Positions 8,359 to 17,205 of a stretch of 64,000 bases of DNA are shown piece after piece. Source of the DNA: Pseudomonas mosselii. GTDB taxonomy: Bacteria > Pseudomonadota > Gammaproteobacteria > Pseudomonadales > Pseudomonadaceae. The notes under the pieces are model-generated. The model ran no database searches. It saw only the letters and a list, made by a program, of their open reading frames with translations, and had not been told where the DNA came from. How positions within the stretch are numbered: the first letter of the stretch is position 1; each line of letters begins with the position of its first letter. The DNA lies in contig NZ_CP081966.1 of the NCBI RefSeq assembly GCF_019823065.1, positions 1,581,501-1,645,500 on the forward strand, given 5' to 3'. Both the position numbers and the translations under genes were made by a program.

Positions 8359-9852
8359 ATGTTCGAATCCGCCGAAATCGGTCACAGCATCGACAAGGAC
8401 ACCTACGAAGCGGAAGTCCCCGCCCTGCGCGAGGCGCTGCTCGAAGCCCAGTATGATCTCAAGCAGCAGGCGCGCTTCCCGGTGATCGTGCTGATCAACG
8501 GCATCGAGGGCGCCGGCAAGGGCGAGACGGTCAAGCTGCTCAACGAGTGGATGGACCCGCGGTTGATCGAAGTGCGCACCTTCGACCAGCAGACCGACGA
8601 GGAACTGGCCCGGCCACCGGCCTGGCGCTATTGGCGGGCGCTGCCACCGAAGGGGCGGATGGGCGTGTTCTTCGGCAACTGGTACAGCCAGATGCTCGAG
8701 GGCCGCGTGCATGGCCAGTTCAAGGATGCCGTGCTCGACCAGGCCATCGCCGGGGCCGAGCGCCTGGAGCAGATGCTCTGCGACGAAGGCGCGCTGATCA
8801 TCAAGTTCTGGTTCCATCTGTCCAAGAAACAGATGAAGGCCCGGCTCAAGGCGCTCAAGGATGACCCGCTGCACAACTGGCGCATCAGTCCGCTGGACTG
8901 GCAGCAGTCGGAAACCTACGACCGCTTCGTGCGTTTCGGCGAGCGGGTGCTGCGCCGCACCAGCCGCGATTACGCGCCCTGGCATGTGGTCGAGGGCGTC
9001 GACCCACATTACCGCAGCCTGGCAGTGGGGCGGATCCTGCTGGAGAGCCTGCAGGCGGCCCTGGCCAACAACCCCAAAGGCAAGCATCAGGGCAATGTCG
9101 CGCCGCTGGGGCGCAGCATCGACCAGAAGAGCCTGCTCGGCGCCCTGGACATGACCCTGCGCCTGGACAAGCACGACTACCAGGAACAGCTGGTCACCGA
9201 ACAGGCGCGCCTGGCCGGTCTGCTGCGCGACAAGCGCATGCGCCGCCACGCCCTGGTGGCGGTGTTCGAAGGCAATGACGCGGCCGGCAAGGGCGGGGCG
9301 ATCCGCCGCGTGGCGGCGGCGCTGGACCCGCGCCAGTACCGCATCGTGCCGATTGCCGCGCCCACCGAGGAAGAGCGTGCCCAGCCTTACCTGTGGCGGT
9401 TCTGGCGGCACATCCCGGCACGGGGCAAGTTCACCATCTTCGACCGCTCCTGGTATGGCCGGGTGCTGGTGGAGCGGGTCGAGGGTTTCTGCAGCCCGGC
9501 GGACTGGATGCGTGCCTATGGCGAGATCAACGACTTCGAGGAGCAACTGAGCAACGCTGGGGTGGTGGTGGTCAAGTTCTGGCTGGCCATCGACCAGCAG
9601 ACCCAGCTGGAGCGTTTCGAGGAGCGCGAGCAGATTCCGTTCAAGCGCTACAAGATCACCGAGGAAGACTGGCGCAACCGCGACAAGTGGGACGTCTATT
9701 CCGAGGCGGTGGGCGACATGGTCGACCGCACCAGCACCGAGATCGCGCCGTGGACCCTGGTGGAGGCCAATGACAAGCGCTGGGCGCGGGTGAAGGTGCT
9801 GCGCACGATCAATCAGGCGTTGGAGGCGGCGTTCGCCAAGGACAAGAAGTAG
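8359..9852 (+). CDS. pap: Polyphosphate:AMP phosphotransferase (double PPK2 domain)
   Basis: A 497-residue class II polyphosphate kinase-like enzyme with two tandem PPK2 domains. The first Walker A-like motif is NGIEGAGKGE (about residue 48) and the second is EGNDAAGKGG (about residue 306). Each domain has a lid/Walker B region (MGVFFGNWYSQM in the first; FTIFDRSWYGRVLVERVEG in the second). The second domain has the canonical DRSWY residues, so it is likely the catalytic one, as described for Pseudomonas and Acinetobacter PAP, which phosphorylates AMP to ADP from polyphosphate. The ATG at 8359 is preceded by AAGGAG, eight bases upstream; an in-frame TTG at 8344 is less likely. Confidence 0.93.
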   Translation: MFESAEIGHSIDKDTYEAEVPALREALLEAQYDLKQQARFPVIVLINGIEGAGKGETVKLLNEWMDPRLIEVRTFDQQTDEELARPPAWRYWRALPPKGRMGVFFGNWYSQMLEGRVHGQFKDAVLDQAIAGAERLEQMLCDEGALIIKFWFHLSKKQMKARLKALKDDPLHNWRISPLDWQQSETYDRFVRFGERVLRRTSRDYAPWHVVEGVDPHYRSLAVGRILLESLQAALANNPKGKHQGNVAPLGRSIDQKSLLGALDMTLRLDKHDYQEQLVTEQARLAGLLRDKRMRRHALVAVFEGNDAAGKGGAIRRVAAALDPRQYRIVPIAAPTEEERAQPYLWRFWRHIPARGKFTIFDRSWYGRVLVERVEGFCSPADWMRAYGEINDFEEQLSNAGVVVVKFWLAIDQQTQLERFEEREQIPFKRYKITEEDWRNRDKWDVYSEAVGDMVDRTSTEIAPWTLVEANDKRWARVKVLRTINQALEAAFAKDKK

Positions 9853-10027
9853 GCGGATCGTGCAGGGGGGGCTTGGCTTTTAGCGGGGCAAGCCTGCTCC
9901 ACGATAGCCCGCCCGGGCATTGAGCATGCGTCCAGGGAATGACCTGATGAAATCTTTTCCCGCCACATCCTCCCCGGCAAGCCTTTAGACTGCACCTTCC
10001 CCCACCAAGGTCCGACTCGAGGACACC

Positions 10028-10981
10028 ATGCACATTTCTTCCGGACGCTGGGTCCAGGGCCTTCTGTTGGCGCTGTTGACGGCGTTTCTCTGGGGCATCC
10101 TGCCGATCAAGCTCAAGCAGGTGCTGCAGGTGATGGACCCGGTAACCGTCACCTGGTACCGCCTGAGTGTTTCCGGCGGCCTGTTGTTCGCCTGGCTGGC
10201 GGCTAATCGGAGGTTGCCATCGTTCAGCCGCCTCGGAATCAAGGGTAAGGGCCTGGTGGCCGTCGCGGTGGCCGGACTGGTCGGCAACTATGTGCTGTAC
10301 CTGGTCGGCCTGAACCTGCTTAGCCCCGGCACCGCGCAACTGGTGGTCCAGCTGGGGCCGGTGCTGTTGCTGGTGGCCAGCGTGTTTGTGTTCAAGGAGC
10401 GCTTCAGCCTGGGGCAGGGCCTGGGGCTGCTGGTGTTGCTGGTGGGGTTCGGGTTGTTCTTCAACCAGCGCCTGGAAGAGCTGCTCACTTCGCTTGGCAC
10501 TTACACCACCGGTGTGCTGACCATCATCCTGGCGACCAGCATCTGGGTGTTCTATGCCCTGAGCCAGAAGCAGTTGCTGACGGTGTGGAATTCGCAGCAG
10601 GTGATGATGGTGATCTACCTGTGCTGCGCGCTGCTGCTCACGCCCTGGGTGCATCCGCTGGAGGCGTTGCAGCTCAGTCCGTCGCAGGGTTGGTTGCTGC
10701 TGGCCTGCTGCCTGAACACGCTGGTGGCCTATGGCGCGTTCGCCGAGGCGCTGGCGCATTGGGAGGCCTCGCGGGTCAGCGCGACCCTGGCGCTGACACC
10801 GCTGGTGACCTTTGTTGCGGTGGCGCTGGCGGCCTGGCTGTGGCCGGATTACGTGCATGCCGAGCAGATCAATGGCCTGGGCTATGTAGGGGCGGTGACG
10901 GTGGTGCTGGGGTCGGCGTTGGTGGCCTTGGGGCCGTCGCTGATCGCGGGGTGGAAGGTACGTCGGGTGCGGGTTGATTGA
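10028..10981 (+). CDS. EamA/DMT superfamily transporter
   Basis: A 317-residue integral membrane protein with about ten hydrophobic segments in two five-helix halves, the EamA (DUF6) duplication pattern. Typical features are the start WVQGLLLALLTAFLWGILPI, the VTWYRLSVSGGLLF segment, the NLLSPGTAQLVVQLGPVLLL helix of repeat one, and the related ALTPLVTFVAVALAAW region of repeat two. Family members export metabolites or drugs; the substrate here is not predictable. The ATG at 10028 follows GAGGACACC. It stands alone, with a REP pair immediately after its stop. The short gap after pap holds a single half-REP near 9882-9904. Confidence 0.85.
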   Translation: MHISSGRWVQGLLLALLTAFLWGILPIKLKQVLQVMDPVTVTWYRLSVSGGLLFAWLAANRRLPSFSRLGIKGKGLVAVAVAGLVGNYVLYLVGLNLLSPGTAQLVVQLGPVLLLVASVFVFKERFSLGQGLGLLVLLVGFGLFFNQRLEELLTSLGTYTTGVLTIILATSIWVFYALSQKQLLTVWNSQQVMMVIYLCCALLLTPWVHPLEALQLSPSQGWLLLACCLNTLVAYGAFAEALAHWEASRVSATLALTPLVTFVAVALAAWLWPDYVHAEQINGLGYVGAVTVVLGSALVALGPSLIAGWKVRRVRVD

Positions 10982-10987
10982 TAATTT

Positions 10988-11056
10988 CATCGCGGGGCAA
11001 GCCCGCTCCCACGCTGCGTTTTGTGGCTGGCGTGGGAGCGGGCTTGCCCCGCGATG
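10988..11056. repeat. REP inverted pair, likely bidirectional terminator
   Basis: Perfect 26-base inverted arms at 10988-11013 and 11031-11056, based on CGCGGGGCAAGCCCGCTCCC, with a 17-base loop. The pair lies exactly between the convergent EamA and fumC genes, where a bidirectional terminator is expected. Related sequence recurs at 62374. There is no T tract, so the termination role is inferred. Confidence 0.8.
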
Positions 11057-11067
11057 AGGTCACCGGA

Positions 11068-12462
11068 TCAGCCCTTGCCGCCAGGCGCCAGCATGTTTTC
11101 CGGCCTTACCCACTGGTCGAACTGCTCGTTGGTCAGGTACTTCAGTTCCAGCGCCGCCTCGCGCAGGGTCTTGCCCTCGCTGTAGGCCTTCTTGGCGATT
11201 TCCGCCGCCTTGTCGTAACCGATATGCGGGTTCAACGCCGTCACCAGCATCAGGCCGCGCTCAAGGTGCGCGGCCATCTGCCCGGCGTCCGGCTCGATAC
11301 CGGCCACACAGTGCTGCTGGAAGTTGCGACAGCCATCGGCCAGCAGCTCGATCGACTGCAGCAGGTTGTGGATGATCACGGGTTTGAACACGTTCAACTG
11401 CAGGTGGCCTTGGCTGGCGGCAAAGCCGATCGCCGCGTCGTTGCCAAGCACCTGGCAGGCCAGCATCGACAAGGCCTCGCACTGGGTCGGGTTGACCTTG
11501 CCGGGCATGATCGAACTACCGGGTTCGTTGGCCGGCAGGCGTACTTCGGCAAGCCCGGCGCGCGGGCCCGAACCCAGCAGGCGCAAGTCGTTGGCAATCT
11601 TCATCAACGCCACGGCCAAGGTTTTCAGCGCGCCCGCCAGGCTGGTCAGCGGCTCGTGACCGGCGAGGGCGGCGAACTTGTTTGGCGCGGTGACAAACGG
11701 CAGCCCTGACAGGGCCGCCAACTCCGCGGCGATGGCTTCGGCGAAACCGTGCGGGGCATTGAGGCCGGTGCCCACCGCGGTGCCGCCCTGGGCCAGTTCG
11801 CAGACCGCCGGCAGCGTTGCGCGGATAGCGCGCTGGGCGTAGTCGAGCTGGGCGATAAAGGCCGACACCTCCTGGCCGAAGGTGATCGGCGTGGCGTCCA
11901 TCATGTGGGTGCGCCCGGTCTTGACCAGGTTCATGTGGCGCGCCGACAGCTCGGCCAGGCCCGCCGACAGGTCGGCGATCGCCGGCAGCAGCTTGTCGTG
12001 CACGGCCTGGGCGGCGGCGATGTGCATGGCGGTGGGGAAGCAGTCGTTGGAGCTTTGCGAGCGGTTGACGTGATCGTTCGGGTGCACCGGTACCTTGCCG
12101 CCACGGCCCTTGCCGGCCAGTTCGTTGGCGCGCCCGGCGATCACCTCGTTGACGTTCATGTTGCTCTGGGTGCCGCTGCCGGTCTGCCACACCACCAGTG
12201 GGAACTGGTCGTCGTGATCGCCGTCGAGCACTTCGTCGGCGGCCTGCTCGATCAGCCGGGCGATGTCGGCGGGCAGGTCGCCGTTGCGGTCATTGACCCG
12301 GGCAGCGGCTTTCTTGACCAGCGCCAGGGCGTGCAGCACCGCCAGCGGCATGCGCTCCTTGCCGATGGCGAAGTTGATCAGCGAACGCTGGGTCTGCGCA
12401 CCCCAGTAGGCGTCCTCTGGAACTTCGACCGGGCCCAGGCTGTCTGTCTCGATACGGCTCAT
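11068..12462 (-). CDS. fumC: Class II fumarate hydratase
   Basis: A 464-residue member of the fumarase/aspartase superfamily, full length. The signature [11 protein letters not shown] near residue 317 is present, as are the substrate-binding [13 protein letters not shown] and the SSND stretch after [10 protein letters not shown]. The [17 protein letters not shown] segment carries the conserved His. It is the heat-stable, iron-independent type and catalyses fumarate to L-malate in the TCA cycle. Aspartase and argininosuccinate lyase are less likely because of the GSGTQSNMN form and overall start ([21 protein letters not shown]). Pseudomonads often carry two fumC copies; the second would be elsewhere. 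Divergent from the DUF2059 gene. Confidence 0.96.
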   Translation of the reverse strand: MSRIETDSLGPVEVPEDAYWGAQTQRSLINFAIGKERMPLAVLHALALVKKAAARVNDRNGDLPADIARLIEQAADEVLDGDHDDQFPLVVWQTGSGTQSNMNVNEVIAGRANELAGKGRGGKVPVHPNDHVNRSQSSNDCFPTAMHIAAAQAVHDKLLPAIADLSAGLAELSARHMNLVKTGRTHMMDATPITFGQEVSAFIAQLDYAQRAIRATLPAVCELAQGGTAVGTGLNAPHGFAEAIAAELAALSGLPFVTAPNKFAALAGHEPLTSLAGALKTLAVALMKIANDLRLLGSGPRAGLAEVRLPANEPGSSIMPGKVNPTQCEALSMLACQVLGNDAAIGFAASQGHLQLNVFKPVIIHNLLQSIELLADGCRNFQQHCVAGIEPDAGQMAAHLERGLMLVTALNPHIGYDKAAEIAKKAYSEGKTLREAALELKYLTNEQFDQWVRPENMLAPGGKG

Positions 12463-12615
12463 GCTGCGCTCACTCCTTTGTAGTCAGAAATCGCAGTTTA
12501 GGCCCTGATTCGTCGCAGCGGTTCAGTCGCTCGTCGTGCCACTTGAGCACTTCGCCACCACGGCGCAGAATGCTCTACTCTGAGGTACCCGCCTCCCTTT
12601 CTTGAAGGAAATGCA

Positions 12616-13140
12616 ATGACCCGTCTTCGTGTCCTCTGTGCTGCCGTTGCCCTGGCCTGCGCCAGCGGCCAGGTACTCGCCGCCACCGCGAGCCACAATG
12701 CCGCTGCCGAGAAATTCCTGACCCTGGCCAATGCCGACAAGCTGGGCACCCCGGTGTACATGCAGGTCCAGCAGATGTTCGCCCAGCGTTTCGAACAGAC
12801 CAAGGCGCCGGCTGCCAAGAAAACGGTGCTCGACAGCTACCAGGCCAAGGCCAACGCCGCCCTGGACAACGCCATCGGCTGGAAGAAGCTCAAGCCGAAG
12901 ATGGTCGACCTGTACACCGCGACCTTCACCGAGGCCGAGCTGAACGACCTGGTCAAGTTCTACGAGTCGCCGCTGGGCAAGAAAGTCCTGCGCGAGATGC
13001 CCAAGGTCACCCAGCAGTCGGCCCAGTTGACCCAGCAGAGCCTGGAGCCGGCGGTGCCGGTGGTCAACAAGCTGCTCGACGACATGACCAAGGAACTCGA
13101 CCCGAGCGCTGGCAAGGCAGCCGCTCCGGCTAAGAAGTGA
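12616..13140 (+). CDS. DUF2059 domain-containing exported protein
   Basis: A 174-residue protein with a clear signal peptide (LRVLCAAVALACASGQVLAATA, cleavage near residue 24). The mature part is a helical DUF2059 domain (YMQVQQMFAQRF, DLYTATFTEAELNDLVKFYESPLGKKVLREMP) and ends in an Ala/Lys-rich tail. The motif TFTEAELNDLVKFYESPLGK is the family hallmark. The function of the family is not known; the protein should be periplasmic. It has a good AAGGAA ribosome site before the ATG. The BolA-family gene follows after only ten bases, so the two are probably one transcript. Confidence 0.85.
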   Translation: MTRLRVLCAAVALACASGQVLAATASHNAAAEKFLTLANADKLGTPVYMQVQQMFAQRFEQTKAPAAKKTVLDSYQAKANAALDNAIGWKKLKPKMVDLYTATFTEAELNDLVKFYESPLGKKVLREMPKVTQQSAQLTQQSLEPAVPVVNKLLDDMTKELDPSAGKAAAPAKK

Positions 13141-13150
13141 GCCTGACGCG

Positions 13151-13447
13151 ATGAACATGCAGCAACGCATCGAGCAGCAGCTGGCGCCGCTGGGCACAGA
13201 CCACCTCGAAGTGCGCAACGAAAGCCACATGCACAGCCGTGGCCAGGAAACGCACTATAAGGCGGTGCTGGTCAGCGAGCAGTTCGCCGGGCTGAACAGC
13301 GTCAAGCGCCACCAGAAGGTCTACGCCACCATGGGTGATCTGATGGGCGAGATCCACGCCCTGGCGATCCACACCTATACGCCCGAGGAGTGGGCGGCGG
13401 TCGGCGTGGCGCCTGCCTCGCCGGTGTGCGCCGGCGGTGGGCACTGA
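13151..13447 (+). CDS. BolA family transcriptional regulator/iron-sulfur trafficking protein
   Basis: A 98-residue BolA-fold protein: QRIEQQLAPLGTDHLEVRNESHMH, then HYKAVLVSEQFAGLNSVKRHQKVYATM with the conserved His in the helix-turn-strand region, and IHALAIHTYTPEEW near the end. BolA proteins pair with monothiol glutaredoxins in iron-sulfur handling and may bind DNA. The C-terminal PASPVCAGGGH adds a Cys and a terminal His. The gene follows DUF2059 by ten bases. This looks like the longer BolA-type rather than the short IbaG/YrbA type. Confidence 0.88.
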   Translation: MNMQQRIEQQLAPLGTDHLEVRNESHMHSRGQETHYKAVLVSEQFAGLNSVKRHQKVYATMGDLMGEIHALAIHTYTPEEWAAVGVAPASPVCAGGGH

Positions 13448-13501
13448 ATCCTTTCCGTCGTTCTGGTACAATCTCGCAAAATCCGGGGGCCGCTTTGCGG
13501 C

Positions 13502-13573
13502 CCTTTCGCGACACAAGGCCGCTCCCACAGGAATACGCATCCCCCTGTGGAAGCGGCCTTGTGTCGCGAAAGG
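13502..13573. repeat. Inverted REP pair upstream of trhO
   Basis: Thirty-base arms at 13502-13531 and 13544-13573 built on CGCGACACAAGGCCGC, flanked by short GC hairpins (GGGCCGC...GCGGCCC and GGGGCG...CGCCCC). Same family as at 2431 and 30646. It separates the BolA gene from trhO on the same strand. Confidence 0.78.
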
Positions 13574-13652
13574 GGCGTAAGGCGCCCCTATGCTTTTTCA
13601 TGCCAAACCCGGTCCGCCCCTTACGAGGGCAACCACCAGGAGTTTCAGATTC

Positions 13653-14585
13653 ATGACCCAACCGATCGTCGTGGCGGCGCTGTACAAGTTCGTCACCCTG
13701 GAAGACTACATCGAACTGCGTGAGCCGCTGCTCAAGGCCATGGTCGACAACGGCGTCAAAGGCACCCTGCTGCTGGCCAACGAAGGCATCAACGGCACCG
13801 TCTCGGCCACCCGTAAAGGCATCGACGCGCTGCTGGCCTGGCTGCGCAGCGACCCACGCCTGGTGGATGTCGACCATAAAGAGTCGTACTGCGACGAGCA
13901 GCCGTTCTATCGCACCAAGGTCAAGCTCAAGAAAGAGATCGTCACCCTCGGCGTGCCGGGCGTGGACCCGAACAAGGCGGTCGGCACCTACGTCGATCCG
14001 AAAGACTGGAACGCGCTGATCAGCGACCCTGAAGTGCTGCTGATCGACACCCGCAACGACTACGAAGTGGCCATCGGCACCTTCAAGGGCGCGATCGACC
14101 CGAAGACCGAGACCTTCCGCGAGTTCCCCGACTACATCAAGGCCAACTTCGACCCGAGCAAGCACAAGAAGGTCGCCATGTTCTGCACCGGTGGCATCCG
14201 TTGCGAAAAGGCCTCCAGCTACATGCTCGGTGAGGGCTTCGAAGCCGTCTATCATCTTAAGGGCGGCATCCTGAAATACTTCGAGGAAGTAGCCCAGGAA
14301 GAAAGCCTCTGGGACGGCGACTGTTTCGTCTTCGACAACCGGGTCACCGTGCGTCACGACCTGAGCGAGGGCGAGTACGACCAGTGCCATGCCTGCCGCC
14401 ATCCGATCGACGTGAAGGACCGGGAGTCGGAGCACTATTCGCCAGGCGTGAGCTGCCCGCATTGCTGGGACAGCCTGAGCGAGAAGACCCGGCGCAGCGC
14501 CATCGACCGCCAGAAGCAGATTGAACTGGCCAAGGCGCGCAACCAGCCACACCCGATCGGCTACAACTACAAAGCCGAGGCCTGA
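13653..14585 (+). CDS. trhO: tRNA uridine-5-hydroxylase TrhO (rhodanese-related YceA)
   Basis: A 310-residue rhodanese-domain protein. It starts [19 protein letters not shown], has an N-terminal acylphosphatase-like region, a rhodanese domain with [13 protein letters not shown] and the catalytic loop [15 protein letters not shown] (active Cys near residue 180), and a C-terminal Cys-rich part (CHACRHPID and CPHCWDS). TrhO hydroxylates U34 of certain tRNAs on the way to cmo5U/mo5U. The ATG at 13653 is chosen because AGGAG lies about 12 bases upstream and the family starts there; an in-frame extension upstream runs into the REP and is not credible. The DsbA-like gene follows after three bases. 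Confidence 0.93.
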   Translation: MTQPIVVAALYKFVTLEDYIELREPLLKAMVDNGVKGTLLLANEGINGTVSATRKGIDALLAWLRSDPRLVDVDHKESYCDEQPFYRTKVKLKKEIVTLGVPGVDPNKAVGTYVDPKDWNALISDPEVLLIDTRNDYEVAIGTFKGAIDPKTETFREFPDYIKANFDPSKHKKVAMFCTGGIRCEKASSYMLGEGFEAVYHLKGGILKYFEEVAQEESLWDGDCFVFDNRVTVRHDLSEGEYDQCHACRHPIDVKDRESEHYSPGVSCPHCWDSLSEKTRRSAIDRQKQIELAKARNQPHPIGYNYKAEA

Positions 14586-14588
14586 TGC

Positions 14589-15221
14589 ATGTCCGCACGC
14601 CTGCTCTATGTGATGGACCCGATGTGCTCCTGGTGCTGGGGTTTTGCCCCGGTGGCCGAGGCGCTGATCGCCCAGGCGCGTGAGGCGGGCGTCGTCACCC
14701 GCCTGGTGCCCGGTGGCCTGCGCAGCGGCGGCAGCGCCCTGGATGCCTCGACCCGCAAGTACATCCTCGAGCACTGGCAGGCGGTGCATGACGCCACCGG
14801 GCAGCCGTTTCGTTTCGATGGCGCGATGCCTGACGGTTTCGTCTACGACACCGAGCCTGCGTGCCGCGCGCTGGTCGCGGCGCGCGAGCTGGACGATGAG
14901 CGGGCCTGGGCGTTGCTCAAGCTGATCCAGCGGTCGTTCTACGAGCAGGGGCTGGATGTCACCCGCGCCCCGCAACTGGTGGAGCTGGCCGAACAGGCCG
15001 GTTTCGACCGCGAGGCGTTCTCGCAGCGCTTCACCAGCGCCGATACCCGTGCCGCCACCAGTGCCGACTTCGGCTGGGTGCAGGACCTGGGCATCGCCGG
15101 CTTTCCGACGCTGCTGGCCGAGCGCAATGGCCAGCTGGCCCTGCTGACCAACGGCTACCAGTCGCTGGACAGCCTGCAGCCGCTGCTCGGCCGCTGGCTG
15201 CAGCAGGCCGCCTGTGCTTGA
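14589..15221 (+). CDS. DsbA family protein (FrnE-like thioredoxin fold)
   Basis: A 210-residue cytoplasmic thioredoxin-fold protein. The active site MCSWCWGF (CxxC, residues about 13-16) is at the very start, and no signal peptide precedes it. A helical insertion follows (ALVAARELDDERAWALLKLIQRSFYEQGLDVT), then the cis-Pro loop GIAGFPTLLAE. This layout fits the DsbA/FrnE or 2-hydroxychromene isomerase-like oxidoreductases. The substrate is unknown. It sits three bases after trhO and overlaps the ABC exporter start by eight bases, so the three are translationally linked. Confidence 0.85.
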   Translation: MSARLLYVMDPMCSWCWGFAPVAEALIAQAREAGVVTRLVPGGLRSGGSALDASTRKYILEHWQAVHDATGQPFRFDGAMPDGFVYDTEPACRALVAARELDDERAWALLKLIQRSFYEQGLDVTRAPQLVELAEQAGFDREAFSQRFTSADTRAATSADFGWVQDLGIAGFPTLLAERNGQLALLTNGYQSLDSLQPLLGRWLQQAACA

Positions 15222-17046
15222 CCTGCCAGGGTCGCCAGACCCTGTGCCAGGGAAGTCCCCCGCTGTGCCCGATCGCCTGAGCTGGGCGGAAATCCGCCGC
15301 CTGGCCCTGCGCCACAAGCGAGCCCTGTGGACCGCCAACCTGGTGGCCGTGCTCGCTGCCCTGTGCAGCGTGCCCATCCCCTTGCTGCTGCCGTTGCTGG
15401 TGGATGAAGTGCTGCTGGGGCATGGCGACGCCGCACTGAAGTGGATGAACAACTTCCTGCCCGCAGGCTGGCAGGTGGCCGCGGGCTATATCGGCCTGAT
15501 GCTGTGCGCCACCTTGGGCCTGCGCCTGGCGGCGCTGGCGTTCAACGTGGTCCAGGCCAAACTGTTCGCTGGCCTGGCCAAGGACATCGTCTACCGCCTG
15601 CGCATCCGCCTGATCGAGCGGCTCAAGCGTATTTCGCTCAAGGAATACGAAAGCCTGGGCAGCGGTACGGTCACCACCCATCTGGTCACCGACCTGGACA
15701 CCCTCGACAAGTTCGTCGGCGAAACCCTCAGCCGCTTCCTGGTGGCCGTGCTCACCCTGACCGGCACCGCCGCCATCCTGATCTGGATGCACTGGCAGCT
15801 GGCGCTGTTGATCCTTTTGTTCAACCCGCTGGTGATTTACTTCACCGTGCAGTTGGGCAAGCGCGTCAAGCACTTGAAGAAGCTCGAGAACGACAGCACC
15901 GCACGCTTCACCCAGGCGCTGACCGAGACCCTCGATGCGATCCAGGAGATCCGCGCCGGCAACCGTCAGGGGTATTTCCTCGGTCGCCTGGGCCTGCGCG
16001 CCCGCGAGGTGCGCGACTATGCCGTGGCCTCGCAGTGGAAGAGCGATGCCAGTGGCCGGGCCAGCGGCCTGTTGTTCCAGTTCGGCATCGACATCTTCCG
16101 CGCCGCAGCGATGCTCACCGTGCTGTTCTCCGACCTGTCGATCGGTCAGATGCTGGCGGTGTTCAGCTACCTGTGGTTCATGATCGGCCCGGTGGAGCAG
16201 TTGCTGAACCTGCAATATGCCTACTACGCCGCTGGGGGCGCGCTCAGTCGCCTCAATGAGCTGCTGGCGCGGGCCGATGAGCCGCAGTACCCGGCGGCCA
16301 GCGACCCGTTCGCCGGGCGCGAGACGGTCGGCATCGAGGTGCGCGACCTGCGCTTCGCCTACGCCGACGAGCCGGTGCTGGACCAGCTGAACCTGTCCAT
16401 CGCCCCGGGTGAGAAGGTCGCTATCGTTGGCGCCAGCGGCGGCGGCAAGAGCACCCTGGTGCAGCTGCTGCTGGGGCTGTACAGCGCCCAGGCCGGGACC
16501 ATCCGTTTCGGCGGCGCCAGCCTGCAGGAGATCGGCCTGGAGACCCTGCGCGAGCACGTCGCGGTGGTGCTGCAGCACCCGTCGCTGTTCAACGACAGTG
16601 TGCGCGCCAACCTGACCATGGGCCGCGATTGCAGTGACGATGCCTGCTGGCAGGCGCTGCGCATCGCCCAGCTGGACGCCACCATCGCCGCGCTGCCCCA
16701 GGGCCTGGACAGCATCGTCGGGCGTTCCGGCGTGCGCCTGTCCGGCGGCCAGCGCCAGCGTCTGGCGATCGCTCGCATGGTGCTGGCCGAGCCCAAGGTG
16801 GTCATTCTCGACGAAGCCACCTCGGCGCTGGACGCCGCCACCGAGTACAACCTGCACCAGGCCCTGGCGCGGTTCCTCAGCGGTCGCACCACGCTGATCA
16901 TCGCCCACCGCCTGTCGGCGGTGAAGCAGGCCGACCGCGTGTTGGTGTTCGACGGCGGCCATGTCGCCGAGGACGGCGGCCATCAGCAACTGATCGCCGA
17001 GGGCGGCCTGTACGCCAAGCTCTACGGCCATCTGCAGCAGACCTGA
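15214..17046 (+). CDS. ABC transporter, fused permease and ATP-binding protein
   Basis: A 610-residue half-exporter. About six transmembrane segments lie between residues 35 and 330 (for example SVPIPLLLPLLVDEVLL, GYIGLMLCATLGLRLAALAF, FLVAVLTLTGTAAILIW). The nucleotide-binding domain follows, with Walker A GASGGGKST near residue 406, signature LSGGQRQRLAI, Walker B VVILDEATSALD and the H-loop IIAHRLS. It should work as a homodimer exporting a lipid, peptide or drug; the substrate is unknown. The GTG start at 15214 overlaps the previous stop; a start nearer PDRLSWAEI cannot be excluded. Confidence 0.9.
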   Translation: MLDLPGSPDPVPGKSPAVPDRLSWAEIRRLALRHKRALWTANLVAVLAALCSVPIPLLLPLLVDEVLLGHGDAALKWMNNFLPAGWQVAAGYIGLMLCATLGLRLAALAFNVVQAKLFAGLAKDIVYRLRIRLIERLKRISLKEYESLGSGTVTTHLVTDLDTLDKFVGETLSRFLVAVLTLTGTAAILIWMHWQLALLILLFNPLVIYFTVQLGKRVKHLKKLENDSTARFTQALTETLDAIQEIRAGNRQGYFLGRLGLRAREVRDYAVASQWKSDASGRASGLLFQFGIDIFRAAAMLTVLFSDLSIGQMLAVFSYLWFMIGPVEQLLNLQYAYYAAGGALSRLNELLARADEPQYPAASDPFAGRETVGIEVRDLRFAYADEPVLDQLNLSIAPGEKVAIVGASGGGKSTLVQLLLGLYSAQAGTIRFGGASLQEIGLETLREHVAVVLQHPSLFNDSVRANLTMGRDCSDDACWQALRIAQLDATIAALPQGLDSIVGRSGVRLSGGQRQRLAIARMVLAEPKVVILDEATSALDAATEYNLHQALARFLSGRTTLIIAHRLSAVKQADRVLVFDGGHVAEDGGHQQLIAEGGLYAKLYGHLQQT

Positions 17047-17205
17047 AAACAGCCTCAAGGTTCGAGCTGCAAGCGGCAAGTCGCAGTCAGCGCACTTTTT
17101 CTTGCTGCTTGGCGCTGGTAGCTTGTCGCTCCTTCATGGCAAATGGCCTACGCTGTGCTTGTCTAGGTCGATTCGTGCCTTATCTGCCGCCATGACAGGG
17201 ACTAC

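Noticed and set aside
13302..15452. 716-codon minus-strand open frame over trhO and the DsbA-like gene
   Set aside because: Spans a REP pair and two secure plus-strand genes; no domain seen.
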